A stretch of 64,000 bases of DNA from positions 7,750,001 through 7,814,000 of the forward strand of contig JAPTOF010000015.1 in assembly GCA_028554755.1 (NCBI GenBank). The letters are read 5' to 3'. The translations under genes and the position numbers were made by a program. This DNA comes from Cordia subcordata. Its lineage: Eukaryota > Streptophyta > Magnoliopsida > Boraginales > Cordiaceae. A model generated the notes under the pieces. The model saw only the letters and a program-made list of their open reading frames with translations, was not told the origin of the DNA and did no database searches. Shown piece after piece: positions 1-11,473 of the stretch (position 1 is the first letter of the stretch; every line of letters begins with the position of its first letter).

Positions 1-1804
1 TCAGAAATGGGGAACTAGGGTGATTATGTCTTGTTTACGGGTGATTACTACATCTTTCTAGGGTTACTTGATGGATTATACTAAATGCTCTAATCTAGAC
101 CTGTAATTAGACTCTTAATTGATACCCTAAGCCTCAATACGAGTCTGTCTCTATGTGGCAATGCCTAGCAGTACGGCGTGGTCTTTATGACTTAGGAATT
201 AGGGCTAGCCAATAAGGTTCTAGGTGAGTTCAGATTGATCTAACCTTAGCACTTAGTCCACTAATTAGTTCCCTAATCTGACCTGAGGACTCGGTACGAG
301 TTCGTCCCTAAGGTTCGTCTCACTCAAAGTTACAGCGTGATCCTTATGAACCGAGGGCATTAGGGTGGACTAACAAGCCTTCCTAAGTGAACTAAGGTCA
401 ACTAAACCTATCTGGACTCCTATTGGCTAGATTTAAAGTCAAAGGGGCCTCGACCTAGGCTAGTTACTAGTTATGCACCATTGATCGCATCACAATAGTA
501 GAAATTGACATTAAAGCACAAAGAAAACACATCTAAGGCATGGCATTCAAGAATACACCAATATATTCTACTACTTAACACATAGATATGCTTAGATCAC
601 ACCAATTTAAGCAATAGCACCCGACATGTAAGCAACAGAAGCTATTTATGCTATTAAGTACGCTGACACACACATAGGCACGTATATAGTCATACCCACT
701 TCATGTAACCACCACACAAACATATAGACATGCTAGCATAACGATTTAGAAATGGTTAATAACACAATAGACTTTAGTATACATATGTTACATCATTGAG
801 GCATTTCAACAAACACATAGACAAGTATGTAAAATAGCCTTTGAAACGCTAAGCATAAAGGATATATACATAAATCCATCAAGTTCCCATTAATAAAAAG
901 TAGCAATCAATCCATAAATATAAGATATAATCACCCTATATAGCTTTAATCACACATAATTAAACTTAGGATAAAAGAGAGATACCATTCTATCCATAGC
1001 CAAGTTCTACAATCCATGAGCTATGCCCCAAATCCTAGTGTTTGATCCTCTTGGATCCCTGATTCCAAATGTTAAATATGTTTAAAAGTAAGTTTATGAG
1101 GTGATTTTTGGTGGATTTTGGGTTTAGGGAAATGGGTATTTGATTTGGTTGTTGTTCTCCTAAAAAAATGGTTGAAAAGTGGCTTAAATAGAGTTGTCAA
1201 CGCGTCCAGCTGGGGGCCCAGCAAGTTGACCGGCTTTAGGGTTGAGTCAACTTGCCAAAATTGGCCCAGATTCTGATCTGTCTGGTCAACCGGCTAGTCT
1301 TGATAGTAAAATATTCATATCTTGCTTGTTTTGGCTCTGATATACACACTGTTTTTTTTTTCATGGCTTTGCATCTTTGTGGGGGATCTCCCAAGTGATC
1401 TTTTGCACCCTAAAACATGTCCAAAATTTGTCCATGTCTTTTTTGGTTGCAAGCTCTGAATTTAGCTCCCGTTGCGCTAGGTTTCGCCTCGGTCGCTCCT
1501 TCCTTTGCCTTGCCACTTCCAAATGCACTTTTATTCATTCGTCTATGTCCAAAACACCTTTGGCTTTGTTCCACACTCCAAAAACCCTCAATTAATCTCC
1601 AATTATCTTCCTGAATCTCACCTAAAACAAGTAATAAACGCATATTAGTGTAGCATTTAAGTCCTAACTTCAACTACGAACATGTAAACCCTAATATGCA
1701 CAAGTATGACCTAAATATTATACTAATACATTAAGTGAAGCTTAAAACATCTAAAAACAAGTATATACATGCAATACATAAGCACACACAAAACCAACAC
1801 ATCA
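1..1804 (-). repeat. Athila-type LTR, reverse orientation, left end outside window
   Basis: Read on the minus strand, this starts at 1804 with TGATGTGTTGG, like the other Athila-type LTRs here. It then runs through a GC-richer U3 part (about 1200-1300, with TTGACC/GGTCAA motifs) and the R-U5 block (about 150-480) that carries the conserved CGGCGTGGTC segment. That block is the reverse complement of about 12400-12960. Whether it is a solo LTR or the edge of a full element cannot be told, because the left end is missing. No coding content; the short ORFs inside are chance. Confidence 0.85.
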
Positions 1805-3408
1805 TAGACCATGGCTAAGATGCTATGGAAAAATTTAGAAGACAAATACTTGATAAAGAGCATCCTGAATCAATTATACATGAAACAAAAACTTTTTCAT
1901 TTTCAGTATAAAGAAGGTATGCCCATGATTGATCAGCTAAATGCATTTAATATGTTAGTTACTAATTTATTGAACCTAAATGAGGAAATCAAAGATCAAG
2001 ATAAAGCAATGATTTTGTTATGCTCCTTACTTGATGAATATGATCACTTTGTAAACTGCCCTACTTTATGGGAAAGATTCAATCAATTACAAAGATGTGT
2101 CAGATGCATTGATGAATTATTGTTCCTATTATCACCAAAAAGGACATTGGAAGAAAGATTGTCTTATAATTAAAAATAAGGATAATAAATGCAAATGTGG
2201 TAAACTACTACAGAATCTGAGTGTGCATTTGTGTCTATTCTCGGTTGCATTTTCGATGATTGGATATTTGATTTAGCATGTTCTACCACATGTGTCCAGA
2301 CAAGAGCAACTTTTATGGTTTGGAATTGGTTAATGGCAGAACAGTGTTGATGGGTAATGATTATGCATGTGAAAAAAAATGGAGTTGGCACAGTTAGAAT
2401 CAAGTTGCATGATGGGACAATTTGAAAGTTGTCCGATGTTTGGTATTTACCGATTTGAAGAAGAACTTGATTTCTTTGGGCCATTAGAGTCCAAGGGATT
2501 TAAGATTAGGCTAGAGTTTTGAAAATTATAGATGGTGCCCGTGTCATTATGAACAGCATCCAACATAAAAACTTGTACTTTTTGTAGGGAAAGACCATAG
2601 TTGATAGAGTAGCATCTATACTAAAAATACAAGCAATGAAATTCCTAACACAATGAGGATTTGACATATAAGGCTCGGTCATATCGGTGAGGAGGCTATG
2701 CAAAGGTTGGCAAAATAAGGGCTGCTGGAAGGTGTCAAAACTTGTAAATTTGATTTATGTGAACACTGTGTGTAGGGAAAACAAACTAGAGTCATATTTG
2801 GCACTTCAATACATCAAAATGAAGGGATCTTGGACTATGTTCACACAGATATTTGGGGTCCTACCAAGACGGTATCTTTAGGTGGTAAGCATTGGTTTGT
2901 TACTTTTGTTAATGAGTACTCTGGAAGAGTTTGGGTATATACCATGAAGCATAAGAATCAAGTACTTGATATCTTCTTAGCATGGAAAAAGCTGATGGAA
3001 AATCAAATTGAAAGAAAAATCAAGTGTTTGAGATCTGATAATGGTGGTGAGTACATATATGATTCTTTCTTGAAATTATGCCAAAATGAAGTAATCAAAA
3101 GACACTTCATTGTAAAAGGAATGCTTGAGAGAATAGGGTGAAAGAAATAATGAACAGAACCTTACTTGTGAAGGTTAGATGCATGTTATCCAATTCTAGT
3201 TTAAGCAAGAGTTTTTGGGCAAAAGAAATATCTTATGCAAGCCACTTGATAAAATGATTACCATAAACTATACTAGGAGGCAAAACTCCTATTAAGGCAC
3301 AGAGTAGAAAACTTCCTACTGATTATGATTCATTGTGTATATTTGGTTATTTTACCTTTTACCATGTGATCGAAAGTAAACTTGACCATAGAGCAAAAGA
3401 GGCCATAT
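1805..3408 (+). pseudogene. Tork/TNT1-like copia gag-pol remnant
   Basis: Decayed Ty1/copia polyprotein. Gag comes first (1811-2173, AKMLWKNLEDKYL and an FQYKEG-type motif), then a CCHC-like zinc knuckle read in another frame near 2120-2165 (HQKGHWKKDC). A protease region follows near 2258-2500 (WIFDLACS, where the family has a D-S-A/G triad). The GAG-pre-integrase segment is near 2690-2800, and the integrase core starts about 2830 (DYVHTDIWGPTK, then LRSDNGGEY near 3030). The homology stops near the integrase C-terminus (KEAILLG), where another copia LTR begins. Many stops and frameshifts; RT and RNase H are absent. The left edge abuts the Athila LTR directly, so the 5' LTR and gag start are lost. 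Lineage is judged from motif similarity only. Confidence 0.85.
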
Positions 3409-5156
3409 TATTGGGATTATATGCCCTGAAGACCACTTGTACATGGATATTGGACTAGACATTTGATTGTTGTTTATATTTATGAATACTTCTTACATAT
3501 ATTATCTCTGGTATATATGTGTGATACGTTGTGTAAAGGTCCAATGATATATTCCAATGACTTAGTGTGCAGTGAGGCTGGACGAATAGTAGTTCCAAGT
3601 CTAGTTTTGGATATATCATAAAAATATCCATAGCTGGGTGATAATGTTGGGCACTCTACTAAGATAAGGCTATAGTAGGCGAGTCTCTTGATAAGGGTGA
3701 TCTACCAAAGTTATTGGAGGCTCTTTCTAGACTTCACTTCTAGTACATGTGTCATGCATTGGACAGGACCACTGTGAGTATGTGTTTTGGAACCATGCCA
3801 TCATACACAAAGGACAAGATACTCACTGCTTTTGAGTGGTCAATGTTCTTAATCTTGAGCATATGTGGATAAACTAGTGAAGTTTGGGTGCAACACTTTA
3901 ATGTACCATAAGGAGAGGTCTTAAGTGATAAGATTGTCTACCTCATATGTTGGGTGTTGTGTTCTAATCAATCAAGACATGCATGTGTAACAACAGAGTC
4001 TATGTGCCCCCTTGGATTTATCTTATTGGTCATCATAAATCTAGACCTAGTGATATTACCCTTCAGGGGTATATCGATCATTTAGCTTGTGGCTCATTCC
4101 ATAGATCAAGAGATATATGACCAAATGGTGATCACTCTTCATACTAAAGATTCCAAGGTTCTAGATATAGTCTCAGAGGTGATCGTACCTTTTGACTAGC
4201 CTTGATTATGGGTGGACATAGAGGGGTATTTTGGTCATTTCACTTAGTTGGTCAAGGACAGTGGTTACTTGTTGTGACCTGTTTCTGCTTAGCCAATGAT
4301 TATTGTTGGAGTGGGGCTTTGGTCTTTTGGGAGAAATAGACCAGGGTCAAATTGGCCTTCATGTTGCCAAATTAGGGACAAGGGTTTTTTGGTCATTTTG
4401 GGAGCCAAGGGTAATTATGTCTTTTGGTCTTTTCGCTAGTCATATTTCTGATGGATGTAATTAATTGAGATCATCTAGTTATGTGTATGCTTTATTGAGA
4501 TGTAAATTTAATAGGAAAGGAAAAAGGATTTTATCTAAGTTTTTCCTTATTAAATTTATAAGCATCTCAGTAGGACAAATAGATACCATGGAATTAGATA
4601 TTATGAAATAGGAGAGAGAAAGGAATATCTTGGATATCTTATCCGTAAGGCATATTCCATTTCTAAAAACGGTATAGTTGGAAACTTAATTGTTTCTAGG
4701 AACTCACCCAATTAAGGTTATTGTGCACTATAAGTAATGAACTAATAACAATACAACCTTGAATCTCTTTCCCTCTTTCATAAAAGTGTGTAGGAATTTT
4801 CACCTAGTACACCAAGAATAGACACTACTCCATAAATCTTCAATTATAGCTCTCCTAGATGCTTGCCCACTATATAGCGCCACATATCCTAGCTTTGAAG
4901 GTGATAATAGTGAAGAAGGCCAATTGGGAGGCTATTTTGGTAGAGTTTACACAAAACGAAGAGACCAACCACTTGGATCTTCAACTTCTTGAAGGTATAT
5001 CACTTCATCTTCTTGCTTATATGTTTAATCATGTTATGCTTATGTGTACAAATAGCTTTTTATTGCTTGCTCTGCCACCATATTAGATATGTTCTTTAAT
5101 ATTTCTTAAAAGCATGATGATGTACAGACTATAGTGTAGCAATCCCAATCGTTACA
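3409..5156 (+). repeat. 5' LTR of copia A
   Basis: Aligns with 9591-11024 from the first bases (TATTGGGATT here, TGTTGGGATT in the 3' copy) through to about 4880. Its last part has no counterpart in the truncated 3' copy. It ends in TACA just before a primer-binding site. A TATA-like TATAAG lies at 4729-4734, about 425 bases before the LTR end. The first dinucleotide has changed from TG to TA. A fragment of the 3' end of this LTR recurs inverted at 60016-60195. Confidence 0.87.
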
Positions 5157-5158
5157 AT

Positions 5159-5170
5159 TGGTACCAGAGC
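5159..5170 (+). other. Primer-binding site, initiator-Met tRNA type (copia A)
   Basis: TGGTACCAGAGC lies two bases after the LTR end. It differs by one base from the usual plant copia site TGGTATCAGAGC, which is complementary to the 3' end of initiator methionine tRNA. Confidence 0.85.
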
Positions 5171-6840
5171 TTAGGCTCTATTTGCACATATTTTAAGCCA
5201 AGAACATGATAATAAGTAGATTAAAGTGAAATAGTGTTGTGGGTGGCAAGACTTTTGTGTTTCCATGTTGGATTTGTTATAGGCTAACCTTTGTGATTGC
5301 AGCTTGTGTGTTATATTGGTCCTAATTGTTGATTCGAATGTCTGGATTTATTTTTCTTGCATAAAAAGCTATTGTAGCTTCAATTTGAGAGAAGTATAGG
5401 AATGGGAAAATGGCTTGTATTTTGTGGCCAACATTTATGTTTCTTTTCATAGATCAAGCTTTTATAGGTTGTTTTTCTATATAATCCCTTGTAATGTAAT
5501 GAGTCGAAGCCGAAAAAGCTATTGTGCACGAAGATTGGAGCTCTCTAAAGGAGCCAGTCAACTGGCCTTAGACCTGATCAACAAGACCAGAAGTTTTTTG
5601 GAAGAACTAGTTGATCAACTCGAGGCAACAGTCGACTGACAAAGGCAAACTGTAGCTGTTTGAAGTATTTTTGGCATTCCGATTACTTTAGGCTTTCTCC
5701 TTAAGGCTTATTTACTGGGAGCCATCGATTAGGGACTGCTTAATTTTGCTATGGATGTTTATTTTGCAATATTTACATACATGTTTGATTGTATGTATGG
5801 TTATTGCGATCTATCACATAGCAATATGTCCAGCCAGGTAGGGTTTAAAATTGGCTAACCCTTGGATCCTATTTTTGGCTTGAGTTTGATAAGTCGCTTG
5901 AGATTGCTTAGGCTAATTGTTTTGGTAACTAGAGATCCTAAAGAAGCAATGCATGTAATTGGCAATTTACTCAATTTTCTTGCACTAATTAATTAATGGA
6001 CTTATCAAGATAACTCAAAACATGCCTACCTATGGATTCTAATTCAGAAATAGATCCAATTGATTTATGGTATCAAATGTGCTTCAGTAACAAAAGATGG
6101 AATGCAGTGACTCCTAAGGATGTTAAGATCTAAAATGAAATACCAAGATAAATGGAGGATAAAAAAAACCCTCGAAGTTAAAATATTGAGTAGGAGAGGG
6201 GAATGGAAAACCCCATGACCTTCTACATTTGGTACACGTCAAAGGTAAATGGCATTGACCTCCACGTCAAAGGGTGTCACAAGCACCTAGTTTTGACGAA
6301 GTGGACTTAACATGTATATTCATAAGGACATTGATGATATTCGACCATCCCATCGATGGAGTTCATCATGATAGATTGTCTCACGACATGGAGATGAAAG
6401 TCACCACCCCTATCGGAGGGCTCAAATCTAGATACATGACGAGGAATAAGACACTAAGGAAGGGGTTAGTTATACTCAACTCGAATCATGGCTTTGACCA
6501 TCCCATCAGTGGAGGCCCTTGTGAGATTTGAGAGGTTAAATAAGCAATTATTGGATTTCATTAGTTAGTGTCTATCTAGATAAACGTTATCCAAATAGGC
6601 TACGCCTAACTCAACTATTCATAGTTTGGCCATCCCATCAATGAAGTTCATATGATTGGGTTGAGACACTATTACATCACTGTTGTTTGATGGTTAAAGT
6701 ACAAAATAGTAAATGATGTAGAAAGTGTGATGTATGTTTTTTTGGTTGTTGCATACATATTACACATGTATTCAGTTTATGTTGCTGAATTATTAATTAT
6801 GATCTATTGTTCGATATCCAGTACGACTTTATTCAGTCTA
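5171..6840 (+). other. Copia A untranslated leader
   Basis: About 1.7 kb between the primer site and the first gag homology, with no recognisable domain. It holds three copies of a short CCATCCCATC motif (about 6345, 6498 and 6632). Near 5540-5640 a cluster of GTCAAC/GTCGAC words resembles those in U3 of the Athila LTRs. Short ORFs here look like chance. Confidence 0.6.
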
Positions 6841-7660
6841 CTAGCTACAATTTTAAGGGAGCATAAGCTTATCGGTCTGAATTTTGTGGATTGGAAAAGG
6901 AATCTACATATAGTACTCACTGCCAAGGAGTCCAAGCATCTCATGACTACTCCTTGTCCTATTTTAAGGGCAAACTCTTCTTATGCCATGTGTGATGCTA
7001 AGAAGAAATGGCAGAAGGCCAATAGTATGGCCAAGTGCTATATGTTGGCGTCTATGTGGGATATTTTGTAGAACAAGCATAAAAACATGGCAACTGCTAG
7101 AGAGATCAAGAGTCACAGCCTTTTATGTTTGCTAACCAAAGCAGGCTTGCTAGGCAAGCTGCTATGAGAGAGCTTATAGCCCCTAGAATGTTAGAGGATG
7201 CACCTATCAGAGAGTATGTGCTTAAGATGATGGAGTACCTTAGTACTGCCGAGATCCTAGGTGCAAACATTGATGAGCTGTTGCAGGTGGGCATGATCTT
7301 AGAGACCCTTCCACTGTCGTTTAATTAGTTCAAGCTCAACTTCACATAGGGAAGTTGAACATGAATTTGATAGAGTAAATGAAGGAGCTCTAAGAAGCAA
7401 AGGCTATCATAAAGGCTTTTGGTCGTGCACATGTCTCTTAGGCTTCTACTTCTGGGCATCACCCAAAAGGGAAGAAAAAGCCCAAGATGAAAAGGAAGCA
7501 GCAGCATGATTAGAAGAAGATGAAGAGTACCCTTGGGCCAAAGTAGGGAATAGATGTTGAGAAGCCCAAAGGGAAATGCTTCAAGTATGTTGGGAAGGGC
7601 CATTAGAAGAAGGACTGTGCCAAGTACCAAGCTGTTGGGGATGTCTAGCGTATGAACTAA
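6841..7660 (+). pseudogene. Copia A gag remnant
   Basis: Recognisable copia Gag: a GLNFVDWKRNLHIVL segment near 6880, a KWQKANSMAKCYMLASM segment near 7005-7055 and REYVLKMMEYL near 7210. The order matches the UBN2-type gag domain of plant copia elements. A basic stretch (about 7460-7530) precedes a CCHC-like knuckle, CFKYVGKGH then DC, at about 7576-7625, in which the second cysteine is replaced. There are several stops and at least one frame change between 7071 and 7125. It would bind RNA and form the particle in an intact element; it is not functional here. Confidence 0.82.
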
Positions 7661-9500
7661 GTAGCTCTGCTACAAAGTTGGAACCTAGGTTGAAACTGTG
7701 CTATTTCATTAGGTATCCTAAAGGAACCATAGGTGAGGTCTTCTATAATCCCAAGCAGCAGAAGGTGTTTATAAGCACACATACTAGATACTTGGATAAT
7801 GATATGGTAATCCAAAAAATACTAGAATCTGGAGTTACTCTTGAGGAGATTTCTGATAAGTCTCTAGAAGTACCTATTGATATGGAAAAAGAAAGGTAGC
7901 TAGTTGCTACTAGTACATCAAAACCTCATCGTAGTGGAAGGATTCCAAGACAGCCTAATAGATACTATGGGAATATTTTGAGACTTCCAAAGAGGATTAG
8001 GTTGAGGATCCTACTAGTTACAATGAAGCAATTTCTGATATAGAGGCTAACCGGTGGCTCAAGGCAATGGATTTTGAGTTGGAGTCTATGTACTCTAACG
8101 GTATTTGGGAGCTCATACAAGCACCTAAAGGGGTAAAACCCATAGGGTACAAGTGGGTTTACAAGAGAAAGAGATGAGCTGATAGAAAGGTTGAAACCTT
8201 TAAAGCTAGATGGGTAGCCAAGGGTTATACCTAGAAAGAAGGTATCAATTACGAGGAAACGTTCTCACCAATAGCCATGCTTAAGTCCATCAAGATACTC
8301 CTTGCCATCGCTTGACATTATGACTACGAGATATGGTAAATAGACATCAAGATAACTTTTCTTAATGGAGAGCTTGATGAGACTATTTATATGACCTAGC
8401 CAGAAGGATACATTGTAGCAGGCCAGGATGTGGTGTGCAAGTTTAAAAAGTCTATTTATAGTCTTAAATAAGCATCTAGGGCATGGAACGTCAAATTTGA
8501 TCATGCAGTCAAGTCCTTTAGCTTTGAGAAAAACATTGATAAACTATGTGTGTATAAGAGGCGTAGCGGAAATGCTGCAGCTTTCCTAGTTCTGTATGTG
8601 GATGACATCTTATTGATTGGAAATGACGTGGGGATGCTATCATCCATAAAGATTTGGTTATCTTCTTAGTTTCACATGAAGGATATAAGAGAAGCAAGCT
8701 ATGTTCTTGGGATCAAGATCATACAAGATTGGAAAAATAGGAGGCTTGCATTATCCGAAGCGTCTTACATAGAGAAGATATTGGTAAGATACAATATGGC
8801 AAACTCCAAGAAAGGTCTTTTGCCTTCTAGACATGGAGTTACTCTATCTCAAGACTAATATCCTCGGATACCTAAGGAAATAGAGAAGATGAAGAAGGTC
8901 TCTTATGCTTCGGCAGTTAGAAGCCTTATGTATTCCATGATGTGTACTAGGCTAGATATCTGTTATGTTGTTGGCATGGTTAGCTGATACTAGTCAAACC
9001 CTGGATCGAATCACTGGACAGTGATCAAGCAAATAATCAAATTTCTTTGGAGAACTAAGGAATATGTGATGTAATACCACGCTGATGATCTAGTACCATT
9101 GGCCTATACAGACTTGGACTTCCTGTCAGACAAAGATTCTAGGAGGCTACTTCTAGTTTTGTTTTTACTTTGTCAATAGGTGCAATTTCGTGGAAAAGTG
9201 TGAAGCAGAAATGCATCACAGACTAGACCATAGAAGCAGAGTACGTAGCAGTGTCTAAGGCTGTAAAGGAGGCCGTGTGGATGAAGAAGTCTCACTTACC
9301 TAGAGGTTGTCCCAGCTGTACAGCGATCCATTGTCGTGTATTATGACAATACTGTAACTATTGCATAGTGCAAAGAGCCTAGGAATCACGATAAGGGCAT
9401 GCATATTAAGAGGAAGTGCCACTTAATCTAAGACGTTATCCAAAGAGGTGACATAGTGGTGGAGAAGATGCTTTAGCTGCGAACTTAGAAGACCCATTCG
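7661..9500 (+). pseudogene. Copia A pol remnant: integrase C-terminus, RT, RNase H
   Basis: Starts with the last part of integrase (LCYFIRYPKGT near 7700). RT follows: WLKAMDFELESMYSNGIWEL near 8055, VKPIGYKWVYKRK, then RWVAKGYT and NYEETFSPIA. The catalytic YVDD box is intact at 8595-8606. RNase H is recognisable to about 9450 (VYYDNTVTIA, then KRKCHLI). From 8232 to 8858 one frame stays open except for stops at 8232, 8337, 8397, 8469, 8667 and 8856, each where related elements have glutamine. Protease and the integrase catalytic core are deleted, so this copy could not move on its own even without the stops. Confidence 0.87.
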
Positions 9501-9573
9501 CAAAGACTTTTTAGAAAGAGTGTTTGCCACACATATAGAGTGTATGGGTATTAGGTTCATAGAAAGTGATCCT

Positions 9574-9590
9574 TAGTGCAAGTGGCAGAT
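9574..9590 (+). other. Polypurine tract region of copia A
   Basis: The bases just before the 3' LTR (AGTGCAAGTGGCAGA) occupy the polypurine-tract position. The purine run is short and interrupted. The call rests on position immediately upstream of the LTR start at 9591. Confidence 0.6.
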
Positions 9591-11024
9591 TGTTGGGATT
9601 GCATGCCCTAAAGACAACTGGTACATGGATATTGGACTAGACATTTGATTGTTTTTTATTTATGAGCACTTCTAACATATATTATCTCTGGTATATATGT
9701 GTGATATGTTGTGTAAAGGTCTAATGCTATAGTCCATTGACTTAGGTGCACAGTAGTCTAGTTTTGGATATATCATAAAGATATCCATAGCCAAATGGTA
9801 GTGTTAGGCACTCTACCAAGATAAGGTTATAGTGGGCGAGTCTCCTAACTGGGGAGATCTACCTAGGTCATTGAAGGGTCTTTTCAATCTTCACTTCTAG
9901 TGCGTGTGCCACGCATTAGATAAGACCACTGTGAGCAAGTCTTCTGGGGTCGTGCCATCATATATAGAGGACAAGATACTCACTGCTTTTGAGTGATTGA
10001 TGCTTTTAATCTTGAGCATATGTGAATAAACTGGTGAAGTTGGGGTGCAGTACTTTGATATACCATAAGTAGAGGTCTTGACTGATAAGATTGTCTACCT
10101 TGTACGTTGAGTTGTGTTCTAATCAATCAGGACTTGTATGTGCAACAGCAAAGTCTATGTGCCCCTTTGGACTTGTCTTATTGGCCATCATAAATCTAGA
10201 TCTAGTGATATCACCCTTCAGGGGTGTATCGGTCATTTAGTTTATGGGTCGCTCCTTAGCTCAAGAGATCCATGACCAGATAGTGATCGCTCTTTGAACT
10301 AGAGATTCCAAGGTTCCAAATGTAGTCTTGGAGTGAGGCTAACTTTTGACCGGCTTTGACTATGGGTGGACACAGAGGGTTATTTTGGTCATTTCACTCG
10401 GTTGGTCAAAGACAGTGGTTACTTATTGTGACCTATTTCTGCTTAGCCAATGATTATTGTTGAAGTGCGGTTTTGGTCTTCTGGCAGAAATGGACCGAGG
10501 TCAAAATGGCCTTCATGTCGCCAAAGCGGTGGCAAGGGCATTTTTGTCATTTTGGGAGCCCAGGGTAATTATGTCTTTTGATCCGTTCACTAGTCATATT
10601 TCCGATGGATGTAGTTAATTGCGATCATCTAATTATGTGGATGCTTTATTGATATATAAATTTTATCAAGAAGGAAAAAAGGATTTTATCCAAGTTTTTT
10701 CTTATTAAATTTATGGACATCTCAATAGGACAAGCAGATCCCATAGAATTAGATATTATGGTGTTGGGGAAAGAAAGGAATATCTTGGATATCTTATCCA
10801 TAAGGCATATTCTATTTCTAGAAAGGGTATAGTTGAAAACTTAATTGTTTATAGGAACTTACCCGATTAAGGTTATTGTGCACTATAAATAGAGAGCTAA
10901 CAACAATACACCCTTGAGTCTCTTTGCCTCTTTCATAAAGGTGTGCAAGAATTTTCATCTAGTACACCAAAAAAACATACTACTCTATAAATCTTTAATT
11001 GTAGCTCTCCTAGGTGCTTGCTCA
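9591..11024 (+). repeat. 3' LTR of copia A, truncated
   Basis: Direct repeat of 3409 to about 4880, starting TGTTGGGATT. A TATA-like TATAAAT lies at 10884-10890, matching the TATA position in the 5' copy. Homology stops at about 11024, after GGTGCTTGCTCA, whereas the 5' LTR continues about 280 bases further to its TACA end. Confidence 0.85.
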
Positions 11025-11473
11025 TCCAAAAGAACTCTTATTTTCCTTTTCAAAGTAGCTACATGACCAAAATATTAATCCTGCCACTAATACCTAAAGT
11101 AAGAGAAAAATATTGCTATAGAACTCACCCGTGGACATTATTGTTTGCTTTTTCATTTTTTGTGTGAAAGAAAAATTCACAAGGTATGTAATTTCATCAC
11201 TTCTATTTTCAAAGCTATTCTTTGCCATTGTAATTGGACTTTTGATATGTTCAAAGGGTACACTTGTCTTTAATAGTTTCAAATTCTAAGTATGTATCCA
11301 AAAGGAACATATGTGTTTCATGGTTATCTGCAATTTAGCCTCAACATAGAACTTTGCAATGATGGAAGTTATTTTGTTAACTCTTTTCATGATACTCTTT
11401 ATCTCCTTCTTTTTCATTCAACAACAGTTGTTAATATTAATAGGAAAAGAATAATGAAAATCTTAATTGTTTG
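11025..11473. other. Unassigned spacer
   Basis: About 450 bases that match neither the truncated copia LTR on the left nor the Athila LTR pieces on the right. Short ORFs on both strands overlap and show no recognisable motif. It may be the remains of an older insertion site. Confidence 0.5.

Larger units (their letters stand above)
3409..11024 (+). mobile_element. Ty1/copia deletion derivative with both LTRs (copia A)
   Basis: Two directly repeated LTRs (3409-5156 and 9591-11024) flank a primer site, a gag remnant and an RT-RNase H remnant. The protease and most of integrase are missing: the zinc knuckle near 7580-7625 is followed within about 50 bases by an integrase C-terminal segment. The 3' LTR lacks about its last 280 bases, so no target-site duplication can be read on the right. 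The element begins inside the integrase remnant of the neighbouring Tork-like copia, which suggests it inserted there or that a later rearrangement joined them. Confidence 0.85.

Noticed and set aside
7106..7294. Minus-strand frame over copia A gag
   Set aside because: The plus strand has clear Gag motifs over the same bases (REYVLKMMEYL), so the minus frame is a shadow.
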